Assembly: GCF_013141765.1 (NCBI RefSeq) | Contig: NZ_WHOD01000056.1 | Coordinates: 113,414 to 177,413, forward strand | DNA from: Paenibacillus foliorum | GTDB lineage: Bacteria; Bacillota; Bacilli; Paenibacillales; NBRC-103111 | DNA: 64,000 nt | Direction: 5' to 3' | Shown: positions 27,423-37,280 of the stretch, piece by piece | Layout: each line of letters opens with the position of its first letter | Numbering within the stretch: the first letter of the stretch is position 1 | Made by a program: the position numbers and the translations under genes | Notes under the pieces: generated by a model | Databases searched by the model: none | Seen by the model: the letters and a program-made list of their open reading frames with translations, nothing else | Told to the model about the DNA's origin: nothing

Positions 27423-28937
27423 TTATTTACCATTGCTCTTGTTGTAATCAGCGGTAAATTCTTCGATGATTTTGTCGCCGCCACTTGAACGCCATTTGGC
27501 TACAACAGCCTCCCAACCCTTATCATCCAGCTCGCCCAGAACGAATTTAACTTGTGCATCCGTAACGGCTTTCTTCAAGTCAACTCCTTTTTGTGTGTTC
27601 ATGTCTGAAAGTAGGGCAGCACTTAAGTCAACAACCCCGATTTTTTCGTTATCCGTAAACAGCTTATCGATCTTTTGTTCAATCGGTGTTTTCATGAGTT
27701 TCACGCCGGCGTATTGATTGCCCCATCTAAAGTTTTGCCAATCGTCAGATCCTTTTGATCCGTCGATTTTCTTTGCCGTTCCGTTTTCTGTCTTATAGTC
27801 AGTTCCTTCTATTCCTGCATTGATCAAAGATAGCATCGGCTCATCGCCCATTTTATCCAAGAACCCCAGAACTTGCTTCAATTTCGTTTCATCTTTCACG
27901 TTTGATTTAGGAATTGCAATCAATGAATCATAGCCATTAGTGCCCCTTACACGTTGTCCCTGTGGTCCATCGAAGTTTTGCGCGACATCAACCACTACTT
28001 TAGGATCCTGCTTAATCATATCTATATGGCGGCCGTAGCCGTCATCGATAACAGAGAAATAAATGCCGGCTTTTCCTTGATTGAAGTAATCATATTTTTT
28101 AGCAATTGGGAAATCCGCAGCGATTATTTTTTCGCTAACCATTTTCTTATACAAATCCAATGCGGGCTTGAATTCCGGAGCCATAAAATCAGGGATAACC
28201 TTGCCATCCTTCAGTCCCCAACCGCTTGACGCGCCGTTGTAAATGGCCAGTTGCTTAAGCAATTCCATGGTGGCATCCTCTTGAATGCCGAACGTATTTT
28301 TCTTACCATCTTTGTCCGGATCGTTTTCGGTAAACGCTTTAGCAACCTTGTAAAGATCATCTGCCGATTTCGGCATCTGAAGCCCCAGATTATCCAGCCA
28401 ATCCTTACGGATAATCATTCCATAACGGGAAAGCACACGCTCACGCGGAATACCATACAGCTTCCCGCTTATACTTGCGTTCTTCACCGCTACCGGGCTC
28501 ATCTTGCTTAAATTTTTGTAATCTTTCAAGAAAGGAGTAAGCTCCCAGAATACACCTGACAGCTGCGCATTCAAATTTGCCGTCTCTTTTGTTTTCCGGA
28601 GTAAGATCAGATCAGGTAAATTTCCAGAAGCAATCGTGGCGCTTACTTTATCGTCATAAGCTGTTCCCGCTCCCGGTACCCACGTGATATCCAGCTTTGT
28701 ATTCGTATACTCCTCGATTTTCTTCAGAAAAGGGCTATCCTTTTTCGGAGGCTCCGGGGATTGCTGAATCATCATGACTTTCAATTCCAACGGCTTTACC
28801 GGAGTGCCCGCTGGTTGTTGAGCCGCTGGGGTTTCTTTCTTAGTGGAAGTACACGCCGCCAGCATCGAAGCCGTTAAGCAAGTGACGCAGACGACAGTGA
28901 GCAATTTTGCAGACTTGCGGGATGCATTCTTTTTCAT
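27423..28937 (-). CDS. ABC transporter substrate-binding lipoprotein, LplA type
   Basis: This 504-residue protein has a lipoprotein signal with lipobox LAAC (C29). It has the long form typical of the LplA group, which binds complex oligosaccharides. Recognisable blocks are GKLYGIPRERVLSRYGMIIR and a C-terminal VVAKWRSSGGDKIIEEF. It follows the two permease genes in the same direction, 49 nt after the second. The nearby enzymes suggest a pectin-side-chain or galacturonide ligand. Confidence 0.9.
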   Translation of the reverse strand: MKKNASRKSAKLLTVVCVTCLTASMLAACTSTKKETPAAQQPAGTPVKPLELKVMMIQQSPEPPKKDSPFLKKIEEYTNTKLDITWVPGAGTAYDDKVSATIASGNLPDLILLRKTKETANLNAQLSGVFWELTPFLKDYKNLSKMSPVAVKNASISGKLYGIPRERVLSRYGMIIRKDWLDNLGLQMPKSADDLYKVAKAFTENDPDKDGKKNTFGIQEDATMELLKQLAIYNGASSGWGLKDGKVIPDFMAPEFKPALDLYKKMVSEKIIAADFPIAKKYDYFNQGKAGIYFSVIDDGYGRHIDMIKQDPKVVVDVAQNFDGPQGQRVRGTNGYDSLIAIPKSNVKDETKLKQVLGFLDKMGDEPMLSLINAGIEGTDYKTENGTAKKIDGSKGSDDWQNFRWGNQYAGVKLMKTPIEQKIDKLFTDNEKIGVVDLSAALLSDMNTQKGVDLKKAVTDAQVKFVLGELDDKGWEAVVAKWRSSGGDKIIEEFTADYNKSNGK

Positions 28938-28986
28938 ATTAAATCTCCTTCATTATTAAAGTGGACTTTTTAAACTGCCTCTATAA

Positions 28987-29865
28987 TTAGCCTTTCACTG
29001 ACCCCAATAGTGCGCCTTTAGCAAAGTGCTTTTGCAAAAACGGATAGACGATCAAGATAGGTAATGTCGAGATCACAATAACCGCCATCTTGATGGTTTC
29101 CGCCGGCGGTGGAACAAAATTCTCACCGAATTGCGTAGAATCGCCGATCCCCCCTTGAGATAATATAACAATTTGTCTTAGCCATACTTGAATAGGCCAG
29201 AACGTACTGTCATTGATGTATAAAATTGCATTAAAGTAAGCGTTCCAATGTCCTACCGCATAAAATAAAGCGAGTGAAGCAAGAACTGGCGCAGATAACG
29301 GAAGCACAATACGGAATAAAATCCCTATATCGCTGCAGCCGTCAATCCGAGCGGCCTCCTCAAGTCCATCCGGAAGCTGCTGGAAGAAGCTGCGCATAAT
29401 AATTAAGTTAAATGCGCTTATCAAGCCCGGAACAACTAATGCTGCTGGATTGTCGAGAAGCCCCGTCTCTTTGACGACCAGGAAGGTGGGGATCATCCCA
29501 CCGCTAAACAGCATGGAGAACACGATCAGCTTCATGAAAAAACTTACGCCCATTAAATCTCTTTGGGCCAGCGGGTATGCCATTAGTGCGGTGAAAAACA
29601 AGTTGGCCAATGTCCCTGCTACTGTTATACCTATAGAAACAGCTAAACTCGATAAAATAACATCGGTCGACAAAATATACTGATAACCGACAAGAGAAAA
29701 TTTAGTTGGGAATAAAATAAATCCTTTCATGATCAACTCTTCCGGAGCCGTCACGGAAGCTGCCAATATATAGATGAACGGCAATACACAGACTGCAGCA
29801 ATAAGCAGCAGCAGCAAATAATTGATTCCATCCAGCAATCTGCTGGATAGACTTTTGTCAGCCAT
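28987..29865 (-). CDS. ABC transporter permease, LplC/MalG type
   Basis: This 292-residue membrane protein has six transmembrane segments and the EAA loop LEEAARIDGCSDIGILFRIV. The ending PFLQKHFAKGALLGSVKG is typical of the LplC group. It lies 18 nt after the partner permease gene and before the binding-protein gene. No ATPase gene is near. Confidence 0.92.
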   Translation of the reverse strand: MADKSLSSRLLDGINYLLLLLIAAVCVLPFIYILAASVTAPEELIMKGFILFPTKFSLVGYQYILSTDVILSSLAVSIGITVAGTLANLFFTALMAYPLAQRDLMGVSFFMKLIVFSMLFSGGMIPTFLVVKETGLLDNPAALVVPGLISAFNLIIMRSFFQQLPDGLEEAARIDGCSDIGILFRIVLPLSAPVLASLALFYAVGHWNAYFNAILYINDSTFWPIQVWLRQIVILSQGGIGDSTQFGENFVPPPAETIKMAVIVISTLPILIVYPFLQKHFAKGALLGSVKG

Positions 29866-29883
29866 ACAGATGTCCTCCTTCCG

Positions 29884-30834
29884 TTAGTAAATTCCGTCTT
29901 CACCGAACCGCTTAGCCAAACGGTTGGCAACTACGACCAGAATTAATCCAACAACTGATTTAAACATGCCTACTGCGGTACTATAGCTGAATTTACCCTG
30001 AGAAATACCTGTGCTGTATACATAAGTATCGAACACTTCCCCTACATCGCGGTTCATCGGATTAACCATAAGGAAAATTTGCTCAAAGCCTGAATCTAGA
30101 AAATGACCAATTCGCAAGATGAGCAGAATAATAATGGTACTTCGAATAGCAGGAAGCGTTATGTGCCACATTTGCCTCCACCGATTGGCTCCGTCAATTC
30201 GAGCTGCTTCATATAACTGCGGATCAACACCAGCAAGCGCTGCCAGAAAAATTATTGTACCCCAGCCTGTCTCCTTCCACATCACTTGAGAGGTAATAAC
30301 GGTCCGAAACCAGTCGCGGCTAAGTAAGAAGTTGACAGGCTCTTTGCCGAAACTGTTCAACATATTATTGACGATCCCGCTCTCCGTTGAAAAAAACAGG
30401 AAGCTGATTCCAACTACCACAACCCAGGAAACAAAATGCGGAATGTAGATGAGGGTCTGAACTAATCGTTTGAATACATCCTTACGTACTTCATTTAACA
30501 TGAGGGCAATAATAATGGGTAATGGGAAAAAGAATACAATGTTATAAACAGCTAATATAAAGGTGTTCCGAAACAACACCCAGAAGGTCTCGTCATTGAA
30601 AAAAGTTTCGAAGTGCTTAAAACCAACCCATTTACTCCCAAAAAAACCCTGGAATGGCTGATAATCCTGAAAGGCTATTAGAACGCCCCACATTGGCACA
30701 TATTTATAAATAAGGAAGTACAATAGTCCGGGAAGCAGCATGAGATAAAACCATTTCTGCTTTTTAAGCCGGCGGTTGAAGATGACCATTTTAGAAGCTG
30801 TAAGCGTTTGAATTTTTGCAGAATCGGCCTGCAT
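29884..30834 (-). CDS. ABC transporter permease, LplB type
   Basis: This 316-residue membrane protein has the LplB-type start region LLPGLLYFLIYKYVPMWGV and the EAA loop LYEAARIDGANRWRQMWHIT. The ATG at 30834 is chosen because GGAGGG lies 7 nt before it; the longer frame from 30873 has no such site. It is the first gene of the importer operon (permease, permease, binding protein, GH43, GH43). Confidence 0.92.
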   Translation of the reverse strand: MQADSAKIQTLTASKMVIFNRRLKKQKWFYLMLLPGLLYFLIYKYVPMWGVLIAFQDYQPFQGFFGSKWVGFKHFETFFNDETFWVLFRNTFILAVYNIVFFFPLPIIIALMLNEVRKDVFKRLVQTLIYIPHFVSWVVVVGISFLFFSTESGIVNNMLNSFGKEPVNFLLSRDWFRTVITSQVMWKETGWGTIIFLAALAGVDPQLYEAARIDGANRWRQMWHITLPAIRSTIIILLILRIGHFLDSGFEQIFLMVNPMNRDVGEVFDTYVYSTGISQGKFSYSTAVGMFKSVVGLILVVVANRLAKRFGEDGIY

Positions 30835-31032
30835 CACACATCCCTCCAAAGTTTCCCATCTGTTTATGTTCACCAGGGATACTCCTAACTTAAACGTCTT
30901 ACGGATTCATGTCTACAATCACCACGGCATATTATTGCCATTGAATGGTTATAGAAGCCGGATATACACCTGTTGGGTGAATTCATAATCAATACGGCAG
31001 ATCTAATAATCATAAGGGATTGCAGGCTTTTT

Positions 31033-32121
31033 CTAAGAAACATTAGCTCGATGCTTTTTAATCAGTGACATGATCCAATATATCAATGGAAGGCATTCCA
31101 CAAACAGGGCAAAGTTAGGCCAAGACTTTAAAATAAATTGATTCAGCTCTATCGAGTTATTAACCAAATGTATAGATATTCCGAGCATGATCGCACCGAA
31201 TGAAAAAGAAAACGGCCTAGTATCTTTAAGCCCCATAAGCTGTGTAGAGATCAATACGGGAATATACAACAGAATACTGACTTTTATAAATAAGCTGGCC
31301 AACCAGATTGCTACAAAAATGGGGTCTAAATTTTCAAGGAAATCTCCGATTCGTATAAAGCGGAGCATTTCCAATATAGGGTAATTCATTTGCCCTGATA
31401 AGTTTGAGCCGAATAACAGAAAACATAATACAAAATTGATTTCAATAATGAAAGCACTGACTACCGTCGACCACAGCAATGAACGAAACGTTTTCTGTGA
31501 CTTGGCTATAAAAGGAAAAATAAATACTACCATATACATTTCACCGAACCAAGGAATGAACGGATAGGATTTGCTGAACAGACTTGCAGCATTGAAATGA
31601 GTCAATAGCGCAATAGAACGATCATAATTAAGCTCATTAGCAACCAAAAAGGGGGTGATTACTACTACGCAGAATGTAATGAGAAAAAAGCCTGCGGCGC
31701 AGCGGAAAATAGCCTCAATCCCGATCCTTACTGCCATCGTAACAACAAATGTAAATAACGCGGCAACGACCCATGACGGGGTAGTAGGTAAATACACCTG
31801 CACCATGAAATCTGTTACCTGTCGCAGCACTATGCCCGCAAGATGAATAAAAAAGAAACAGGATGCTATCATCAGGATGATGTGAAGCCATCGGCCGACC
31901 AGCTCCTTTCCGTAATGAACCAGGAATTCACCAGCCCTCTGCTTGGCAAGTACAATAGATATATAGGTAATGAGAAGCCCTCCGGCAGCAGCAACAATAA
32001 TAGTCAACCAACCTTGATAAGCCTGCGTAGAAAAAAGTAGGGTCATTAAAAATCCCGTTGCCGTAGAAAAATGGAACAGGATGAATAATAGTCCAAGCTC
32101 TAGCTGGGATATGCGCTGCAT
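31033..32121 (-). CDS. Spore germination permease, GerAB/GerKB family
   Basis: This is a membrane protein of about 362 residues with around ten transmembrane segments and the APC-like fold of GerAB proteins (early block ISQLELGLLFILFHFSTATG). It is the last gene of the ger operon. The ATG at 32121 has AAGGAG at 9-nt spacing, while the ATG at 32130 directly abuts that site. GerAB subunits sense small-molecule germinants in the spore inner membrane. The germinant cannot be predicted. Confidence 0.92.
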   Translation of the reverse strand: MQRISQLELGLLFILFHFSTATGFLMTLLFSTQAYQGWLTIIVAAAGGLLITYISIVLAKQRAGEFLVHYGKELVGRWLHIILMIASCFFFIHLAGIVLRQVTDFMVQVYLPTTPSWVVAALFTFVVTMAVRIGIEAIFRCAAGFFLITFCVVVITPFLVANELNYDRSIALLTHFNAASLFSKSYPFIPWFGEMYMVVFIFPFIAKSQKTFRSLLWSTVVSAFIIEINFVLCFLLFGSNLSGQMNYPILEMLRFIRIGDFLENLDPIFVAIWLASLFIKVSILLYIPVLISTQLMGLKDTRPFSFSFGAIMLGISIHLVNNSIELNQFILKSWPNFALFVECLPLIYWIMSLIKKHRANVS

Positions 32122-32152
32122 AACTGCCATCTCCTTAACCCTTGTAGCAAAT

Positions 32153-32350
32153 CTAACTACCGAACACTAATTCAATCCAATGGTTAGGACTCGGAAAGCT
32201 TTTAACAGAATAAACCAGCATTACGTACACATAAGCCACAAGCAAACAGCATCCTACCATCCAATAAGTTCGTACCTTTCGTTGGCGATGCCTTAGATAA
32301 TCCCACTCCAGTAAAGAGATCACTATAAAAACTATCGTGATAGCAGTCAT
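32153..32350 (-). CDS. Small two-helix membrane protein of the ger operon (D-type subunit)
   Basis: This 65-residue protein has two hydrophobic segments (about 2-13 and 30-48) separated by the basic loop RHRQRKVRTYW. It lies between the GerC-type and GerB-type genes with gaps of about 12 and 31 nt, on the same strand. Many Bacillus gerA-type operons include a small D gene for a protein with two membrane segments that modulates germination. Size, topology and place fit this role, which is inferred. Confidence 0.65.
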   Translation of the reverse strand: MTAITIVFIVISLLEWDYLRHRQRKVRTYWMVGCCLLVAYVYVMLVYSVKSFPSPNHWIELVFGS

Positions 32351-32362
32351 GGTTTAGCCACC

Positions 32363-33556
32363 TTAGCGATGAAACTGACGTATGATGGGGTTTTTTTCTG
32401 TTCCGGTTCTTTTTACATTTACCTTGGCATCCACATTAAATTCAACACTTTTAAACGTGCTCAGCCAGTGTTCCTCATGCTTTTCCCATACTTGGGGATA
32501 ATTCCAATCCAGAAACCGACCGAATCCAAACACATCTGCTTCCATATTTTGAGTCTTGCGAATGGCCTTTTGAATTCTTTCTTTCAACTGCCGAGAAAGC
32601 ATTTCCTGCAATAGGAGTATTTGTTCAGGATTAGTCAAATCAATGTTAGACTCCGATGCCATGATGTCATCCTCCGCTTCTATGCGAATATCAAAACTGA
32701 TTTTATTTTCTTTTACCATGGGATGTATAGAAGCTTTGGAGCTCAGGATAATAAAACTGACCGTTTTGCCGTCCGTTGGAGATTCTAGTGAAATCATCGC
32801 GTTTTTCATTTTTCCTTTTAACCAGAGCCAGGCTCTCATCTCCTTAACGTCAAATGTGCCAATCATTTTATCCTTCCTGAAGATAGCTGCCCCATCTGTC
32901 CCAACCCACTTGCTTTTCTTCCCTTGTTCACTCAGCATTTCTGTTTCACCTACAGTCATCATTGCTGCAGCCGTATCCCCATCTGTTGCCGCTGATTCCA
33001 AGAAGTCCTTAACGCTCGTATCCAGCGTCACTCTCCTCTTAGCAAATTCTCGGAGCACCTCTGCTGGAAGCCTTTCAAATACAGGCGTTAAGTTGGAGAT
33101 ATCCTTCGCTAGCTTCGGAGCGACCATTAAATAGCTCTTGGTATGAAAGTTCGGTTCTCGGGCTACGAATTCCAAGATAGATTTCACCCCCGACTCTGCC
33201 ATCTTCCTCCCTACTACAATAACCCGGCAGTGCCCCCATGAGATTTCCCGGCTTAAGTCTGAGCGAATCAGGCGGAGCGCAATGACTATACTCTCAGCCT
33301 TTTTGGTCACTATGGTGTATGGATTACCACCGCCGCTGCCTAATCCCGTGGATGAGCCTCCTCGTGAGCCCATTCGGTTTGGCAGAGGAAAGCCCAAGGA
33401 CAACTCATAGTCCCCATCCTCCAAACGGTCTATGTACATAGCTGTCACGAAGGCCCGATCGTTAATCTCAACCCTGGACCAGCATCCGGTTAAAATCAGC
33501 AAACACCACAAGGCCAATAAAAGTCCTACTCCTGTTGTTCGCTTAAGCAGCATCAT
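32363..33556 (-). CDS. Spore germination lipoprotein, GerAC/GerKC family
   Basis: This 397-residue protein has a lipoprotein signal ending in LTGC (C25). The mature start CWSRVEINDRAFVTAM is the hallmark of Ger(x)C proteins. Its start codon shares one base with the stop of the GerA-type gene (TAATG). It is anchored to the outer face of the spore inner membrane and needed for receptor function. Confidence 0.93.
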   Translation of the reverse strand: MMLLKRTTGVGLLLALWCLLILTGCWSRVEINDRAFVTAMYIDRLEDGDYELSLGFPLPNRMGSRGGSSTGLGSGGGNPYTIVTKKAESIVIALRLIRSDLSREISWGHCRVIVVGRKMAESGVKSILEFVAREPNFHTKSYLMVAPKLAKDISNLTPVFERLPAEVLREFAKRRVTLDTSVKDFLESAATDGDTAAAMMTVGETEMLSEQGKKSKWVGTDGAAIFRKDKMIGTFDVKEMRAWLWLKGKMKNAMISLESPTDGKTVSFIILSSKASIHPMVKENKISFDIRIEAEDDIMASESNIDLTNPEQILLLQEMLSRQLKERIQKAIRKTQNMEADVFGFGRFLDWNYPQVWEKHEEHWLSTFKSVEFNVDAKVNVKRTGTEKNPIIRQFHR

Positions 33557-35133
33557 TAATCTCCATCATCCTCTGGAATTTGCGGCCGTTTCCGATAGGT
33601 TTGCCGCTTACCATTATTGGTTCCATAAAGCAGAGGCCTCTTCTTCATCATCCACCATGGAGCCCGAATCAGTACGTCCTTCCAATCACTAAACGCGATT
33701 GGCGCCGTAGGTGAAAGATAAGGTGTACCGAATGATCTTAACGACACCAGATGCAAATAAATAAGCAAAACACTAATAATAACACCGTACAAGCCGAAGC
33801 TCGCAGCAAGAATCATAACCGGGAAACGCAAAAGCCGAAAGGTTAGCCCCAGATCAAAATGAGGGATAATAAAAGAAGCAATTCCCGTAATGGAAACAAC
33901 AATAACCATAGGAGCGGAAACGATTCCTGCCTGAACCACGGCTTGACCGATTACCAATGCTCCAATAATAGAAACGGTTTGTCCGATAGGCTTGGGGATC
34001 CGCAGCCCCGCTTCTCTAAGCGCCTCAAACGTGATTTCCATAATGTAGGCTTCAATAATGGCGGGAAATGGAACATCCTCACGGGCTGCTGCTACTGTAA
34101 GCAATAGATTGGGAGGCAGCATTTCCGGGTGAAAGGTGCTAACCGCTATATAAATTGAAGGCAGCAAAAAAGAGATCAATAAAAACATGTACCGAATCCA
34201 ACGGATCCAAGTAGCAGCAACAAACCTTTGATAATAATCCTCAGGTGACTGAAGAAGCATATAAAAGGTAACAGGAACAATAAGAGGGATCGGCGTTCCG
34301 TCCACTATAATAGCGACTCTGCCCTCCAGCAGTCCTGCGCTTACGACATCCGGTCGCTCGGTATATTGAACCTGAGGAAATGGAGAGTAGGGGTTATCTT
34401 CAATAAATTCCTCGATATAGCTACTGCCAAGCACCCCGTCAATGTCAATCCGTGATAATCGTTTCTTCACTTCATCAACTAACTTCTGCCCACATATGCC
34501 TTCGATATAACAGAGTACAACAGCTGTTCTAGTGTAAGAGCCGAACTGAAAATGCTCCAACTTTAAGGCGGGATGCTTGATTTTTCTGCGAATCATTGTG
34601 AGGTTGGTAGAGATATCTTCGACAAAGGCTTCCTTCGGCCCTCGGATTACAGTTTCGTTCTCTGCCTGGGGGATCGCCCTTTTCTCTATGGATTTCATCG
34701 GAAACAAGATGAGCTGCGGCTCGTTATGAACGAGAAGGACTATCGTACCTTCAAATAACGAATTTAGTGCAGCCTCCAATTCCGTACTGATTTCCACGTA
34801 GGAGACAGGCAGCTGCTTCAAACCTGCGATTTTCAGCACCAGCTCGGCACCGGTTAAACCCGTCACTTCAAACATCAGGGGCGATAAAACCTGTTCCTGC
34901 AGCAGCTTTTGATCAGTAATGCCCTCTATGTATATAAATACGCAAGGAATGTCCCCCGGAACGCGGACCTCATGAAACTTAATGTCCGTGCAATTTTTCA
35001 GCTTTTCACGGAACCAAATAAGCTTTGAGGATAAATCACTCCCTACTTCCGTTATTGGCGCTGAAGAAGTCAGGTTCGATGAATTGCGAATTAGCCCTTT
35101 ACGCTGCTTCTTGAACCATTTGGAGAAGAACAT
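33556..35133 (-). CDS. Spore germination protein, GerAA/GerKA family
   Basis: This 525-residue protein has a hydrophilic N-terminal half (about 1-290) and a membrane half with several hydrophobic segments. It contains family blocks EGRVAIIVDGTPIPLIVPVT and IAVSTFHPEMLP. It is the first gene of the operon (A, C, small D, B). Together these encode one nutrient germinant receptor. Confidence 0.94.
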   Translation of the reverse strand: MFFSKWFKKQRKGLIRNSSNLTSSAPITEVGSDLSSKLIWFREKLKNCTDIKFHEVRVPGDIPCVFIYIEGITDQKLLQEQVLSPLMFEVTGLTGAELVLKIAGLKQLPVSYVEISTELEAALNSLFEGTIVLLVHNEPQLILFPMKSIEKRAIPQAENETVIRGPKEAFVEDISTNLTMIRRKIKHPALKLEHFQFGSYTRTAVVLCYIEGICGQKLVDEVKKRLSRIDIDGVLGSSYIEEFIEDNPYSPFPQVQYTERPDVVSAGLLEGRVAIIVDGTPIPLIVPVTFYMLLQSPEDYYQRFVAATWIRWIRYMFLLISFLLPSIYIAVSTFHPEMLPPNLLLTVAAAREDVPFPAIIEAYIMEITFEALREAGLRIPKPIGQTVSIIGALVIGQAVVQAGIVSAPMVIVVSITGIASFIIPHFDLGLTFRLLRFPVMILAASFGLYGVIISVLLIYLHLVSLRSFGTPYLSPTAPIAFSDWKDVLIRAPWWMMKKRPLLYGTNNGKRQTYRKRPQIPEDDGD

Positions 35134-35243
35134 GATTCACCTCTGTAGGCAATTTCTATATATATTCCCATTAATCGCTATGAATTATGCACTTTCTGGA
35201 CGAATCAACCGTTCAAGCTCCGAGGTTTTCCCGTAAGCTATCT

Positions 35244-35282
35244 AATAAATAAAGCAGCCCACCCTGGAAGGTGAGCTGCTTA
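35244..35282 (-). terminator. Intrinsic terminator of the PL6 lyase gene
   Basis: The stem AAGCAGC/GCTGCTT with inner CACC/GGTG is followed on the minus strand by a T-rich run. It lies between the lyase stop (35387) and the start of the ger operon (35133). Confidence 0.65.
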
Positions 35283-35386
35283 CTGTATTTGCTTTATGTT
35301 ATAACTCCATATGTGGGAGTTTGAGGCGAGCAATCTGGGTTAGGACGGACTATGGAAAGGATGGATTATAGATTACGCATTAAGCA

Positions 35387-37144
35387 TTAAGGAGTAATTG
35401 TGATCAGGTTGGCAATCTGCTTGTAGTCTGGAGTCCATTCCACCTTTGCAGCCAATGATTCCACTACCTTACGAACCGGAACAAATACCGTTCCTTGCTT
35501 AACCTGCGCTTCCGCCTCAGGAGTATCCGATATTTTCAGCACAATCGTCTTTCCTTTGAGGCTTATAGTAACTTCGGATGATTTAGCATCACCTTTAATC
35601 TCAGCGCCCAGCGTCTGCTGGATGACACTGACTGGAACCATGGTACGCTCTGAGGCAATGAATGGCTCTTTTTCCACTGTAACCGCTTTGCCGTTCGCTT
35701 CTAAATAAATTTTGCCGTATTCAAATCCCTTCAACCATTCGGGCCCTACATCCTTAGGTTGTAATGGTTGGTTCGTTACAGCAGCTTGAGACTCACTATT
35801 CCATGCTTTTATTGCAGGACTTTGCGGACTAGTCCGATAGATTCCATCCGATGCTAGAGTAAGCTTTGGATCTTGTACCGTAATGCCTTCTACAGGCTCA
35901 ATGCCTAGCTCTGCACCATACATGAAATTGCCTTCGTACTTAAGCTCAGCGGAATCATCGAGCACCTTAATTAAAGGCAACGTACCTTTCCCGCTTGCTA
36001 CTACTAGATTGTTCATAAGCACCGTACCTGCTGGCGCAAGTGAATTCGTAGCGCTCTTCTTGTCACCCACAATAATGTTGTTCTCATTATTAACCAAAGT
36101 GTTATTAGCGATAGTAACGTTCTTAACTTGGAAATATTTGTTCAGATCAGAATTCGGGATGCCATTGGTCATCGTGATAGCTCCACGAGTCGCGTTGGAG
36201 CCAACAATACCGCTGATGTAATTGTTAGCAATGACATGATCCTCGCCGATAACGCGAATGGCCCCGGCATTGGCTTTTCCATTAGCGAGGAAGAAGTTAT
36301 TCTCAATATGTGAGCCATTGCCGTGACGAAGCGTAACAGTAGCCGCATTGTTCAAGAACGTATTGCCGTTGATAACGTTCTTGCCAGATTTAATAGACAT
36401 CATCTCGATCTCGCCGTCATTATTCTCGAACAGGTTAGTCTCAACCGTAGTATACGAATCCGTAAGGGAATGCGTGCTCGTGCCGATTCGCAGCGTCTCC
36501 GCTTCGTTGCTCACAACTTGTCCTTTATTATCCCGCAGGATAGGACGTCCGGCAAAATAGTTGTGATCGATCTGATGATAGTTCTCGCCTACCTTCTCTC
36601 TCCATACAACCATTGTTGCTCCAATATTCTTCTTGCCCTTAAAGTAGGAATGATCGACCCGGTTATGATCACCGTATAAACCTACCCACTTCGTATTCGT
36701 CTCATTGCTCGCTGGGTTATAATCGATCATCTGAATATTGGTAAGGCGAGAGTGTGAAGCTTCCACATCGCCAACCTTGAACTCAATAACGCCCGAATCG
36801 TCGATATCTCCCCCGTCTTTGAATACTAGGCCGTCTACGGTTAGGTAAGAACCTCCGATATTTAATGTAGAGGAACCGGTCAAAAATACTTGTCCTGGCG
36901 TTTCCGCACGAAGGGTAATCGGCTTGTTCTCCTTGCCTTCACCTTCTACGACAACAGCTGCGTCCTTCCAGACCCCATTCTTCATAACAATCGTATCACC
37001 AGGCTGGGCTTTCTTCATCGCGGCTGCGATTTCGTCTACCGTTGATACCTTCACTCCTGGCGTCTCAGCAGAAGCTCCTGTGGGAGCAGTCGAGAAAGCG
37101 ATTACAATACAAAGCGGTAATAATGCACGATTCCATTTTTTCAT
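35387..37144 (-). CDS. Secreted polysaccharide lyase family 6 (alginate lyase/chondroitinase B type)
   Basis: This is a 585-residue protein with a signal peptide (cleavage after ASA, about residue 26), a right-handed beta-helix (about 30-470) and a C-terminal copper-amine-oxidase N-like domain (about 485-585, PVSVIQQTLGAEI and FVPVRKVVESLAAKVEW). The PL6 catalytic Lys and Arg fit SIKSGKNVINGNTF and LRHGNGSHIENNFF, and NEAETLRIG fits the calcium-binding region. The ATG at 37144 has GAGGAGG at 9-nt spacing. The enzyme would cut alginate or a related uronate polymer outside the cell. It is transcribed alone. Confidence 0.87.
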   Translation of the reverse strand: MKKWNRALLPLCIVIAFSTAPTGASAETPGVKVSTVDEIAAAMKKAQPGDTIVMKNGVWKDAAVVVEGEGKENKPITLRAETPGQVFLTGSSTLNIGGSYLTVDGLVFKDGGDIDDSGVIEFKVGDVEASHSRLTNIQMIDYNPASNETNTKWVGLYGDHNRVDHSYFKGKKNIGATMVVWREKVGENYHQIDHNYFAGRPILRDNKGQVVSNEAETLRIGTSTHSLTDSYTTVETNLFENNDGEIEMMSIKSGKNVINGNTFLNNAATVTLRHGNGSHIENNFFLANGKANAGAIRVIGEDHVIANNYISGIVGSNATRGAITMTNGIPNSDLNKYFQVKNVTIANNTLVNNENNIIVGDKKSATNSLAPAGTVLMNNLVVASGKGTLPLIKVLDDSAELKYEGNFMYGAELGIEPVEGITVQDPKLTLASDGIYRTSPQSPAIKAWNSESQAAVTNQPLQPKDVGPEWLKGFEYGKIYLEANGKAVTVEKEPFIASERTMVPVSVIQQTLGAEIKGDAKSSEVTISLKGKTIVLKISDTPEAEAQVKQGTVFVPVRKVVESLAAKVEWTPDYKQIANLITITP

Positions 37145-37280
37145 TAGCTTATGCCTCCTCATACAAATGTACTGCAATTATCCTACAAGTACACTTGCAT
37201 GGGGTAGCGGTTGTTTTTAGGTAGGCTGTGGTTTTTTCCATTTTCGTCCATTCAGAAGTGCTACTGCTCAAGCAGCTTGG

